Shown piece by piece: positions 12,151 through 25,000 of a stretch of 64,000 nucleotides of DNA. Origin of the DNA: Laguncularia racemosa (lineage: Eukaryota > Streptophyta > Magnoliopsida > Myrtales > Combretaceae); the NCBI GenBank assembly GCA_037954665.1, contig JBBMOL010000021.1:7440001-7504000 (forward strand). Reading direction: 5' to 3'. The translations under genes were made by a program, and so were the position numbers. Every line of letters begins with the position of its first letter. Within the stretch, counting starts at the first letter, position 1. A model generated the notes under the pieces. The model was not told the origin of the DNA. It saw only the letters and a list, made by a program, of their open reading frames with translations, and searched no databases.

Positions 12151-15100
12151 CACTCTTGATAGCTAACTATCATACTCCAAGCCTAGGCGATTCTTTATTT
12201 GTATCTCTAACACAAAATCTTGGATATCTCAAGTAGTCAAGTAGTGGGAAATAACCCCTTGATTAGTGAAAGAAAATTTATGATCCCAAGTAACAAATAC
12301 CATTGTCATTACTTAAGTGCGATAAGATACTCTTTAAAAAGGGATTGCTTAAACATCATTGTTAGCAACTAATGTGTAAGATTACTCTAGAGGTTCCTTA
12401 GATCATGAGAGTATAAGCAACCTTATAACATTATAAGCTCAATGATTTGTAAGAGGTCACAAAAACTCCAATTACAATATTTTAGTATTGTTGTAACTAA
12501 GTGAAGGTGTTACTTACTAAGCACACAATGAACTGCACATACTCAAGTAACTTAGGTCACCAAGAGACTCTTTAGTAGCTCTAAGAGATGAGATGGCACG
12601 ATAAAATAGTGAAAGGATAAAGTCATCTCAAATATAGTAATAACTCATAAAGTTGCTACCCTGTATTGACAAAACATGTTTGCAATTAGAAGAGGAGGGA
12701 TATTAATAGGTGCAGTGCACAACAAAGTGGCACATCAATATGAGTATCAATATCACCCCATCCCTAGCTGGTATCTTGATAGCAAGAGCAATATCATATG
12801 CTTCATGGGGATAGTTCAATTCTTCATCAATGTCATCGCCATCATTATCACCATCTTCATCTTCTAAATGAATTGAGGATTCCTCATCATCCAATTAATG
12901 TAGATCACCACCCCCAACTCCAAAATCATTAACTATATAGCAGGATGACATAGGTGAGGCTTAGTGCTTCCCTTTGTATTAGGTACTAGAGCATAATCTA
13001 CTCAAATTATAAAAATAAAGAATCCATTGCAATATACAATGGGCTCACAAAGCATATCACTCATTGATGCAAAGGCATAAGCCTAAAAGGCTTCTAAGAG
13101 GCTTGACCAATATGTCAACTAGTTAAGGGATACAATCCCTAAGTAACAAATTAGAAAAAAGAATGACTGTCTCACCCTTAAATGAGTACTTCTAAGTCAT
13201 TTGGTGAGACCAATTAATAATAAGAGTCAAAGTTCTCAATAATAATAATGAAGGGAGGTACTCCCTAGTTGAACTCAAATTGGCAAGTGACCTTGTGAAG
13301 GAAATACAGCATAACCCTCCACTTAAAGAACCACCTAGACAAGTTTCTATCATTAAGTAGGAAGAGCAAGCTCCCTGAATGCACCAGAGAAGGAACCTTG
13401 CTTTAGAATTGTACTCATGATTTTTCACTAAGGTCACTCACCCTCCAGCTTGGAGACTATAATTTGTTACTGCAATCATGACTAAAACATGATGAAGTTT
13501 ATGAGTTTATAACTGCTAGGATTAAAAAAAAGGAAATATATAAGTCACGCATATATATTTGCATGTATGCAGGTAAGAGATGCAAAAACTTACTCTTGTC
13601 AACAACTAAGAATTGGGACCTTGTGGCCAGCCCCCTTTGATCTTTAAAGAAATGTGTAAGTTATGAATAAAATGAAGGTTGCTTCTTCTCAATATAGACA
13701 GCTTTCAAAGCACTTAGTAAGGATGTCTGAAAGTCGTACTCCTTATAAGAGACCAAAGTAGTAGTGATTTCGGTTTGCTCGAAGTTATGCAACTTTAGAA
13801 GTATGACCATGTCCTCTAACATTGGAGTTATCTCCTTTCAAGAAATGATTAATGTGTGAATTTAAGTATTCCACCAGGAGATTATGGTCTACTATACTTT
13901 CATCTTGCTCATGTGCAAGAGCCATAGCTAAGCATAAGCTGTGATGGCAAGAAGGATCTTAAGCCATAGCTACACTTCCATATCAGTTGTGTGTAGGAAC
14001 CTTGTCGAGTAGAAGTAGCGATGGTACGAAGGATCCTAGCTTTCTTCAAGAGAACCACATGTTATGACTTCATGGTGATATACTCCACCTATGAACTCCA
14101 TCCTAATGGTGGTGGCTTTCTAAGAATAGCAAACTTATTGTAGTTTAATCATGATATGCACACCTTTATAGAGAATAGTTAAAGAGCAACACTATTGTCA
14201 TTTGTTTGCTTCACGAATCACGATTGGTTAGAAAATTATTTTTCAAATTACTTGCTACTATGATACGTAACGAACACACTTATTTTTACTGCAACGAGTT
14301 CAATTAAGGATAATCGATTAAGCGTTGTTCTCTGTGAGGACTTGCTATCAAGAATATGAATGAAGCTCTTATCAAGCCCATGATCAAAAGAAGAAGAGGA
14401 ATGAGGTTCCAATTGCCTGTCAAACTTGGTAATGGCTAAATACAATCAAAGCAAACTTGTGATATAAAAGGAGGAATAAAGTTTCTATCACATGTGTTGG
14501 TTTTAAGGGAATGAAATAGAAGCTTAGCTACAAACAAGTCATACACATTGTCAAAGAAGCCATTGTCATTCTTATCTCAATTCATTCTAGGTCATGCTCT
14601 AATCAACTGTCAATAAATAAAACGCATGAGATTGAAGCATTATAAATTAAAAGAAAAAAACAAAAGAGTGAAATTAATACAATAAGTCAAAAAATATATT
14701 CCAGCAAGTTGCTACAAGTTTATGGTAATAAAGTAATAATGGTTTCATGCATTTCTAGGTTGCTTCAAGAAAATTAAAGTTCAACTTGATAGCATGAAAA
14801 AGTGATACATATGGTATTATGATTGATGATCATTCTTTGAAGTCCTAATATGTTCCATTGGTTTTTTTTTCTTTCTTTTTAAATGCTATCATAGTGATAT
14901 TTAAACTATTCTCCAATCTTGCCATTCTACTCAGCTTTAGGTCCTTAGAATCTTCTAATGGGCATCTTGGTCACTCGTGCAAATATTGCAACACAATACA
15001 CAAGCATAACACCTAATAGCTAACTAACTACATCATTTTCATTCTTACCCTTGTAATTGATGTCGACATCTATGGAGCTATTGACTTAGATTCTCTTAAG

Positions 15101-15489
15101 TAGTATTTGAAGACATTAGCTTGCTTAAAAGTTCATGCACTATGAGAACATAGACTAGCCAATGTAGTTGCAATGGAAATATATGTGTAATTGCTTAAAG
15201 TAGAGGTAATAGATCTATAGATGCCCTATCAAACACATAGTGGATCTGTAACTGTTCTTGAAGTATAGGATTCAAGCTTATTGATTTGCTTAATAACTTG
15301 GTTTATTTGCACTTGTTTGTCAGGACGATGAGAGTTTCAACAAATTAAGTTCCAAGTGAAAAAACAAAAAGCTGCTTATGTGTATATATTGTTGTGATGG
15401 TGCAATTATAGGGTGTAATTACAAGATATTAAGATATTTGAATTTGGAAATTAATGGATTTGGATGTTTTGTTACATGTGGAGTTGGAT
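12151..15489. other. Intergenic, probably old transposon debris
   Basis: No gene recognised. The base mix is less AT-rich than the flanks and follows the gag remnant, so it may be the decayed rest of that element. I could not identify RT, integrase or LTRs on either strand. Confidence 0.35.
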
Positions 15490-16340
15490 AAAGTATTAAG
15501 GGTGGACGTAGTTCGGTTTGGTACACGTTTCTCCCTCAAATTAAACTATATATTATGGTTCTTTTTTTTTTTATCCTAAATTGAACATAACCATATAGTT
15601 CAGTTCATAATTTTTTTTAATCTAACAAAAATGATTTAGTTTAGTTTGGTTTGGTTCATAGTTCGAACATATGTTATTAATTTTTTTATACACAAGTTAA
15701 TAAGTTATAGAAAATTATATTTGATATAAAAAGATTTAATTTAATATTATTTTTTTGATATCACTCACCATCTTTAATACTAATTTGATATATTTAAGGA
15801 GATTTTATTGTTTTTTTTTCAAGGTTATTATGATTTCTGTATTAGTCAATAAGTAAAAATATGAAATAAAAATAGTAAATTATTTAATAAAAACCAAATA
15901 AGAGGAGGGATTAAATAAGTAACATGAAATTCTCTTTTTTAGTTATACATTCTCTAAATTTTCATTGTCATTTTTATTTTTTAACTTTTCGAGATTCAAT
16001 TTGATTTAGTTTGTGATTTTTTCAAACCTAAAAAAAATTGGTTATATTTTGTTTATAATTTTTTCAAATCTAAAAAGATGGTTTAAACTTAATTTACGGT
16101 TTGATTCGATTCGGTTTGCAGTTCACTTGGTTTTCTTTTTTCAGTCTTATAAAGTATTCATCGAGATGGTTTTTAAATTGGAAAGTGAGAATGCTACAAA
16201 TAATGTATTTGGCAAGTAAAGATTTGAATCAAGTTTCATAGCTGCAATTTTTTTGCGTAGTAAGCTTCAAGGCTTAGCATGTGGACTTACGGTTTCCTTG
16301 GTTTGAACTGGGAATGAAAGAACGGTTCGAAAACTTGGTT
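15490..16340 (+). repeat. GGTTCGGTTTGG-type dispersed repeat region
   Basis: Repeated GTTCGGTTTGG, TTTGGTTTGG and GATTCGGTTTG-type motifs spread over about 850 bp. Similar low-complexity repeats are common in plant genomes. The frame at 16013-16219 lies inside and is not believable as a gene. Confidence 0.45.
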
Positions 16341-16354
16341 CATGCCATCTTTTT

Positions 16355-16480
16355 CCCACAAAAAAAAAAACAAAAATGATAAAAGTGCATGACCAGCACC
16401 TAAGTGGTTTCGAACCCACAATCTACTAATTATAGGTAAGTCATATCAAGAACACTGTGCCATCATCCATTTCCTAATAC
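16355..16480 (-). repeat. SINE-like tRNA-derived unit with Pol III boxes
   Basis: On the minus strand an A box TGGCACAGTGT (16462-16452, 10 of 11) and a perfect B box GGTTCGAAACC (16416-16406) lie about 46 bp apart. They are followed by a T-rich tail ending in a run of T near 16362. A short T-rich 3' end fits Au-type plant SINEs. The rest does not fold as a tRNA. Confidence 0.55.
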
Positions 16481-17154
16481 ACACATCTCATAAGAAAGCT
16501 TATATGTACTCAACAAAAAGATTTTCTTTCTTTTCTTTTTCTTTTTAAAAGGGGGTATATGGCTAAGATACGATTTGATTTTCTTGAAAATTATTATTTG
16601 AATGGATTATTAAAGGGCTTTTGGTTATGATCTCGAAAGATCTAACATAGGGTGGCCATGCTCATATATTTGGAGCAATTTCAAGAAGAATAGTAAGCTC
16701 GTGTAGTCCATGAAATATGTGATTTTGGAGAATCTAACCTAATGCGGTGGAAAGCTCTTGCAAATTGAATACAATAGAGTGGATTTTCTTGCGAAGAAGA
16801 AAAATCAAGCCGTGTAAAGTTAACTGTTTAATGAAGAAGATTTATTTAATACATATATTGCCCTAGGGACAAATATTGCTTCAAACTTAAAGTCATGCAC
16901 GCAATTAGATGGTGCTGTGATTTTGCATACTAAAATATATATTAAACAAATTTATAGCATTGGCATTAGACTTATCTATTGGAAATAGTCAACAAAATGA
17001 AGTTTTCAACTAAGTGAACGCGCTTGATAGCAATGTAACTACTTTTAATGCACATGTACCTATCAGTAGCATTGCTATTTGTAGCATACAATTGATGTCC
17101 AAAATACTTGAACTCTATTCAAAGAATTTTAGTTAGTGAGCAAAATATAGAGAA
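16481..17154. other. Intergenic, nothing certain
   Basis: A short plus-strand stretch near 16770-16810 reads NRVDFLAKKKNQ, faintly like the end of an RVT_3 domain. It is too short to call. Confidence 0.35.
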
Positions 17155-17530
17155 CCAAAATTATTATATTAAATGTTGGACTAAATCCATTATTTATTTA
17201 GACCTAACTTATTAGGTTAGGTAACATGACTTACAAATTCTGGTACATACTCGGGATGACTCGGGGATAATTGGCTTTAGACTTGCAATAGAGACTGTTG
17301 GACCAGTCAAGTTGTCTCTAACCTCTTTCAGGTAGGTTTATGTACTCATTAGGAAGGCTATGGGTCTTTTAGTTTATACTAAACTCGTTAGGGCAACCAT
17401 AAAATTGAATATATTCTATCTCATTCGTTAATCACTAAAGTGATCCGGTAGATGTCATTAGACTCGAGAGTTTATAAATATCTAGTCATTTCTTCTTATT
17501 TCACACAACTCCAAAGATTAAAAAAAAAAA
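17155..17530 (+). repeat. LTR-like fragment sharing sequence with 7297-7425
   Basis: TGTTGGACTAAATCC at 17174, a region alike to 7318-7425, then TTTATAAATATC (TATA-like, near 17470) and an A-rich run. The layout resembles the promoter half of an LTR. The 3' end and target duplication were not found. Confidence 0.35.
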
Positions 17531-18339
17531 GGTGTTCCATTACAAAATCTCTACCCTTTAAGAACAAACAAGCACTCAAGCAAACAACAATCTCAATTAT
17601 TTAAGATTTATAAAGTTGATACCTAAGGTTCTGTATGCTCTATTATTTGTTACTTGTGTATTCAAGATACTAAGATTGCCTGTTCCTTCTCTTTGTTACT
17701 CTTTTCTAGTTATCTCATTGTGTGCTATCTCTACACCACTTTCTATAAAGCCATGTGTAATATGATACTTGCATGATACTTATGTAACCATTTCAAGTAG
17801 AATCTCTTACCTACAATAGTTAGCTTTGTTAAAATCCTATGTGATATGTACACAATCAAGAATACTTCTATAAATGTCTATTGGACCTCACGAGACTCTT
17901 GATTAGACAATTCAGATTCCTTTTCAATTTAGAGCTTCTTCTAATTCAATTGGAAAATGAAGAGGAATTTACAATGTCTTGTTGAGGATTTCGTGATAGT
18001 TTAAAAGCTATTTGGATTGTTTGATTTTTCATTTTGTATTTATTATGTATTTGATTAGTATATGTATAAAATCTGACTTTTAAAAGCTATGTTGTTTGTT
18101 TCTACAATGATTGAGAATTGACAAATTGAAATTCACATATTTTTAAGAGGAAATATTTTAAAAACTATATTTTATGTATTGGAAAGTAAAATTTTAATTG
18201 ATATTTTTATAAAAATAAATAAAGTAAAAATTATATAAGTCCACCTTATATATATATTTCAATTTTTATTGTATTTTACTCTTGGTAGATAGAATGAATT
18301 CTAAATATGATTGGAAATTCTTCTTAGGATTAGGAGTAT
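17531..18339. other. Intergenic, nothing recognised
   Basis: AT-rich, no supported feature. Confidence 0.4.
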
Positions 18340-18700
18340 AAGTGAGTTAAGGCTATTTGCAAACTACTTAAATTCAAATTGATAAAAACTCGAGTTAGAC
18401 TCAGCACTAGTCAAGTTGAGCTCGGATTTGAGCAACTCGAGTAGTTATAAGTCTAATAATGCTCCAATTGAATCTTAAAGCTAGTTATGTTTTGAATTGA
18501 GTTTGAATGTTTATATTATTTTTATTTTAAAAATAACTTCTATGCAAATTAAGCTCAGATGAGTTTAATTAAGTTGCACTTGAATTCATTGAATGCCATT
18601 TTGACTTGAATTAGAACTCAAATTATAAGTTTGATCGAGTTTAAGTTGAACTTGAGTTTTAAAATTTTGAATCGAGCTCAAATTTGGGTTGGGCATGCTT
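18340..18700 (+). repeat. CTCGAGTT-rich dispersed repeat, copy B
   Basis: Same family and direction as 1600-1930: GCAAACTACTTAAATTCAA at the start, and TTGAGTTTTAAAATTTTGAA near the end followed by CGAGCTCAAAT. It ends about 385 bp before the UBP start codon, so it sits in the upstream region of that gene. Confidence 0.6.
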
Positions 18701-19084
18701 GCACAAAAAAAAAAAAAAGTTGTAGAAAGTTAGAAACTTTGTTAATTGTTGTGGATTAGAGATTCCATTAACATCTCAATTCCTGTTGTTTTCTTACTAC
18801 AGAAATTATTCACCCCATTAAAAACAAGAGAATATTGGATTGAAGTTACTCATTTTCTCCGGCAAATTAAAACCAAAACCATCAACATAAACAAACACTC
18901 ATTTCCACCCCGCCCCCCGGGAAAAAATGGAAGTTCTCAATCCAAATCCCATGAATCGAAACCCTAATTCATCTTTCTCCCTATAGGAATAATAATCAAG
19001 AAGAAGAAGATAACAAAAGAGAGAAAGATCTCATTTTCATTTACGTCTTGATTCTATCTCTCTGATTGATTTTGGATTGTATAG
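18701..19084 (+). promoter_or_regulatory. 5' flank and 5' UTR of the UBP gene, with telo-box
   Basis: The stretch just before the ATG is pyrimidine- and GA-rich, as plant 5' UTRs often are. It includes an AAACCCTAA telo-box at 18959-18967, an element common near starts of housekeeping and cell-cycle genes in plants. I see no clear TATA box within 300 bp, which would suit a broadly expressed gene. The ATG context has T at -3 and G at +4, so it is only moderate. The transcription start cannot be fixed from sequence alone. Confidence 0.45.
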
Positions 19085-22000
19085 ATGGGTGCTGCGGGTT
19101 CGAAACTCGAGAAGGCCCTTGGAGATCAGTTCCCTGAAGGCGAACGTTATTTCGGTCTCGAGAATTTCGGCAACACTTGTTATTGCAATAGCGTTTTGCA
19201 GGTCCACTTTCCTTTTTTTTTTTTCTTTCCCTCCCTCTTTCCTACTATTATCTTGATCGTATTTTATTACGGTTGTGTATTCAAATTAGAGTTCTTCAGG
19301 GTTTTTGTGGGTTTCTGCTAAAATTTTGTGTTAATTATACTTGTTCCGATGCTTGATTTTGTGTCCTTGCTTTGATTAATGACCGCGGATTATGGATTGA
19401 TGATGTCCGGGGTTGTGGCAACTGGGTCGATAATCTCGTACGGTCATCTTGGCTTGTGATAATCTTTTGACTTTGTACAGGCTTTAGTTGACTTAGGGCT
19501 GAAGAGGAGATTGCGCATATAATGGGGTTATTAGTTTAATTGAACTCTGGTTGCTTTATTCCCTCCGAAAGACGAGGAATTAACTTGGTTGCTTGAAGAA
19601 AATATGAGATGATATGTTATTTTGATTTTGATAGGAAATAGAGTTGCTCTAGTGCTATATTGCGTGGATTTGGATATCGCAGGAGATGATTTGGGATTTA
19701 CTGGTTTTTCATTTTTTATTCAGGCTCTTTACTTTTGTGTTCCATTTCGTGAGCAATTGCTGGATTATTATTCTAACAACAAAAATGGCGGAGATGCAGA
19801 AGAAAATCTCTTGACGTGCCTTGCAGATTTATTTTGTCAGGTATTGACTACGCGGATAATCTCATTTTGCTTCTATGTTGAATAGTTAGATACAAACTCA
19901 TTTGTTGGGAACGTGGAATGATGGCAATATGTAGAAGTGGAACCTATGCTGGTAATTATTATGTGGAATACTCTACAGAGAACTAGTTAGAACATTGAAA
20001 TTTTGCTTGGCTCTTTTTATGCAAACATAAATATAGGTTTTCTCTCGTATGAAGTACCAGCCTGTTCCTGCTTCCTTTCAGAGATGCAATATCTTTTGCT
20101 CCATGAGTTATGTTCATTTCATTTATATTCTAGAACAGTGGACATTTAGAGGGACAAAACATACTGGGGATGTTATGTTATGCTTTCTCCATTACTGTAT
20201 TGTGTGGCAGACTGTCTTGATCCCTGTTTCAATGTTGGACTTAGTTTAGTAAAGTTGCATTTTGATGAACTGTTCACTCTGGTAAGTTAATGAGTATTGA
20301 GGCAAAATGTCAGTGCACTTTTAGAAAGGGAGAATTCTGTGATGGTCCTGAATACCAAAGGATTTTGCATTTGTGATGTATGTATGATCTTTTCTTTCTT
20401 CTACTGGAGTTTTATTGGGCACTTGTATACATCAAGTTCCCTGCAATGGAGAGTATTTTAAGAGTTAATTCAAAGTTTATGTAGCTCGTTGTTGGTAGAT
20501 GTGAAGCTCCTCTTTGCTTCTCCTTTTTAAATCAATGAAGCAGGTTCATAGACTGAATTTATACATATTGGTGTCCTGTGAGACTCTATGGATTGTAACC
20601 TCAAATGTGGTTGGTTGCAATGTTTAATCTAAGTAATGTTCTTCTTTTAGAGTAAGTGTTATTCATATGATAGCTGTTGATGCAAATAAGCTGGTTTACT
20701 TTTCGCAGATAAGTTCACAAAAGAAGAAAACAGGTGTTATTGCTCCAAAACGTTTTGTTCAGAGACTGAAAAAACAAAATGAGCTTTTCCGAAGTTATAT
20801 GCACCAGGTTTGACAATATTTTTTTCTCGATATTGTTATATGCATGGAACTTTGTAACTCACTGCAAATCTCCTTAAGTGAGGCTCTAAGCGAATCAATC
20901 ATTTACAGGGGATGTTCTTATGAGGAGAGGGCTGATAATAGTCATCGATATCAATTGTGTCATCTTTGTTATCAATGTATTTCTACAGGATACTTTAAAA
21001 GAGACAGCTCATATAGAGTTGGAAGGTGACATTCTCACCTATAAGAGTACATATAATAATTCCTCCTATTAGTTTCCTCTCAGCTTACTTTGTTCTTGAA
21101 TTCAAGGCTTAGGATAACCTTTTCTTTTGGTAATACTTGTATAGTTTGATAAAACTGGGGGAGTCATGTTTGTTTATAATTAAAATATCATTACATCAGA
21201 ATGCTAAACGGTATAGTACTTTAAAGATATATACCCGAAGTACCTCTGGAAAAACTATGAGGGGAGGCAGTAGAGCATGAATTCAAGAGTTTGTTACTAT
21301 GACTTTGACATACTGGTTGCCAAGTGAGGGTTTTCTCCAACATGCTATATAAAATGGACTAAGGCAGTGAAAACCAGCTTTCACTTGAGTACTTGTATAG
21401 TTCTTTAGTTATCACAGACTCATAATTTATTATGCCATTCATGATCAAATTCCAGTTCATGAATGAGTAAGGATGGTGTACAACCTTAGAAGATTCTCCT
21501 CTTGAAATTTGGTTTTTAACAATTGAAGAATAGATACCCAAAATTCTCAGCAGCTGACTTGCGAAAGGAACAACATTTAGAACACCAAGACCTCATTGCA
21601 CCGCTTTGTCCATAGTGTTATTATTTCTTCCATGAATGGCAGGCAACAAAACAAATGCATGTGTTGGGATAGCCTTAGACAACCATATCTTCACCAAAGG
21701 CTTTATAGGTTGGTGTTCTCAAGGGCTAATTTCTGTGGACTTGATTGAATACTCACTAGAGGAAGTGAGGGACCATAAAATGTCATTGTTGAATAAGTCC
21801 CCTGACCTGCCCATATCCCCTTTTAGATGGGATGTCCCAAGAACCAGATGAAGGCATCATGAATTATGCCTAGCAATACATTCTCTCACAGTGAACCTAT
21901 CAGAGGGTTCTTTCCCCACCTAGGTAGTCATCTATCAAACCATATAGATACAAAATTACCATCACCTACTCTCCCCTGGAAAAGAAAACTTGTACAATTG

Positions 22001-25000
22001 GTTGTATTCACAAGATCTTTCATGATGTCATGAGTACCTTCCTTGGAGGTTTACCAGTGTACTATTCCCCTTGAAGTGATAGGTGTTCACCCATTCTCTT
22101 TTTGGCAAGTTACTCTACTTCATTGCTTTTGCTTTGAAGCTGATATTGAGGAAGTTTCTCATTTTACTTTGAAGACTTGGATTAACTTTTTGAGTATTAA
22201 CTTAGGCTAACTTGTGCTGGTGGATATTGAGAAAAATAGCTTTTTGATGATTTGGAGGATAAGAGCTTTGAAGTCGGGAATCTTTCTATACACACAAAAG
22301 AGGGGAAAAAAAAAAGAAGAAAGCAAGCGAGGAAGGTTAGAAGTCCTTGCTTCTTTCGTGTGGAAGAGTTTTGGCTAATAACAATTACTGATGTGAAGCT
22401 TTGGGTGTACTCTCTGGTTTATCTAATGCTTTTGCAAATGAGACCTGTGAGATCTGTATTCATGCTGGGCCTCAACAAACATTTTCCTGTAGGACCTCTC
22501 TATGAAAAGCTAATCTATGTAAGTACTTCAAACTTGTCATATTGTTGTAAGTGCCCTTTTCTATTGGTTCTCCAAGCTTTATTTTGCAGTAACTGAGAGC
22601 TTGTTCTTAAAGTTGAAATCTGTTTTATGACAGATTTAGAACCCTTTTTTGGGTTGATGCAATATGTGTCATTCTTTAGACCATTCAATTGATTGTGTGG
22701 ATCCTTCATAGGATCTATTAGTTGTGTTCTTTTGAGTCTTCTATCATGTTTTTTGGGCTTCTCCAAGGAAACCTTTTTGGCAAATTCACCTTTGCCTAAT
22801 CTGACATTTTACCCAAGAAAAATTCACCTTTCCTGTATGAACATGCAGATGTCTTTTGCTTTGGATGACTAAATAACTTGAGAAGTTTCCATGTAAAATG
22901 TGACTTTTGGAGGGAATTCCATTTCTTTCAATCGTTTGCCACAAAATGCTAAAGAAGGATCTCAGCCTTTCTTGGATCTGCACTTTTGATCACCTTAAAT
23001 CTTAGTTAGACTAGCTGATTTTTCATGTAGTGCCTGGCTGTTACCATAAGTGGAATTTTGGCTGCATATGGACTAGTAAATGAAGAGATAAGCTGTAACT
23101 GTGGGGCTGCACATGGGTTAAATTATAAGGACAATAGTGGTGCTATGATTTTTAATTTGTTTATTATCTGATTTTTCATTTGTGGTCATTGAAAAATTTG
23201 ATGATATTTCTGGGGTAAGCAAGTGAAGAGTGAATGGCTTACTCATCTGGATTCTGTTAAACTTACAGCTCAAAGCTTTTCTTTTCACAAGTTTGGGATT
23301 TTTACAGTTTCCCTCATCTGTATTCTGAAGATGCTTAAGATGAAGAAATGATGATTTAGCTGATTCTGTTTGCAGGATGCCCATGAGTTCTTGAATTTTC
23401 TGCTTAATGAACTTGTTGACATACTAGAGAAAGAGGCTCAAGCTGCCAAAACTGATGGAGAAACATCATCACCTTCCGAGAAATCTACAAATGGACCAAA
23501 AAGTGCTCAAGCTAATGGTGCCCAAAAAGAGCCGCTGGTTACATGGGTGCACAAAAATTTTCAGGTGGCTACTGCCGGCTTTTTCTTGTATGCTTATTTG
23601 ACTTATTTATTAGGTTGCCGCAACTTCCAGGAGATGAATGACTGCAGATGTGGTTAGACAGTTCTCCTGGCCTTAGAATGACCTTTGTGGCCTTAATCAT
23701 GGGTTTGTCTTTAGTTGCATGTCTTAGTTCAATCCAAATGAGCCTTTACTTTATGCACCAGGTGGGGTTGAGTTGGTCAACCATTCTATTTTATTTGGGT
23801 CTGATTCCAGAGTTGCATACTATTTTCTCTGGCCAAAACTTTTCAAGTTATATGATTATTGTGGTCTGCCATGCACTTAGGCTTGTTTATTGTTCTTCCC
23901 ACAAACCAACCCCACCCCCCCCAAAACACACACACACACACGAAAAGAAAACTGATCCAGTCTGGTCCAAATTGCCCAGAGCTTCATAGCATGTCTTCTT
24001 TTCATGTCAAAAAAAAAAAAAAAAAACCCTCAACTTTTCAGTTGTTAAAAGAATACTGCATCTATATGTTGCTTCCTTATAAATGATCTTACAACTCTAC
24101 TATCCAGAAAGATCTTATGGCTTTTGGTTCCTTTGGATCAGGGAATACTCACAAATGAGACAAGGTGCTTGCGGTGTGAGACAGTGACAGCAAGAGATGA
24201 GACATTCTTTGACTTAAGCCTTGATATTGAGCAGAATAGTTCCATAACAAGTTGTCTGAAGAATTTTAGTTCCACAGAAACTTTGAATGCTGAGGACAAA
24301 TTTTTCTGTGACAAGTGCCGCAGGTCCATAGCTTTTCCACTTATGCATTATTTATTTATAATAAACTTGAATCATCATACTTGTGCAATTTCTTCTTGGT
24401 GAAAGGTGTTTACTTTTAGCTACCAGGATGAATTTGTTCATGATGTAGCCTGGTCTGAGAAGAGTGTGAGCAATCCGCACATATTGAAAAACATAACTAA
24501 CAATGGAGCCTGGGACTTAAGATGACGAGTCAACAGGCTTTTATTAGACCTGAGGTGTAGGGGTTGTCATTCAAGAATGAAGAATATTTACCAAGAGATG
24601 AAAGAAAGAATTGCTTGTTCATTTGGTTTTTTTCCCCTTGAGGGGATGGATTGATATATCATGACTTATTTCCTAGGCTTAGTTATTTTTTTAAGAAACT
24701 ATCTCTTTTATCCAACCAGTCCATGAAGTTGAGGCATGGTTATTGCTTTCTTGTTTAACAGCTAGTGTCCAAAAAGTGGAAAACGAGGCTATTTACAGCC
24801 AAACTAGCTCCTGTTCTCTCACCCCCTTCCCCCACCACAACCAAAAGAAAAAACAATAGCAGGAGTAGTTCCTTTCTTGTGACCTTACCATTGTGATACA
24901 TTCTAAGGAATAAAGCAGCTCCTGCTTCTGCATGATGATGACAGTTAAAAGAGAGGCGATTGCTTGGCAGTGACTTCAGTCTTGGTATGAGGATTTCTGA

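Noticed and set aside
16770..16820. NRVDFLAKKKNQ-like stretch, possible RNase H tail
   Set aside because: Too short and without any upstream part of the domain.
22252..22766. Open frames on both strands in intron 3 (up to 114 codons)
   Set aside because: No domain or composition typical of a gene; they lie inside an intron and overlap on opposite strands.
23648..24086. Open frames in intron 4 extending from UBP exon 4
   Set aside because: They read through the GT splice site into low-complexity (CA)n and poly-A sequence; the family alignment resumes only at 24142.
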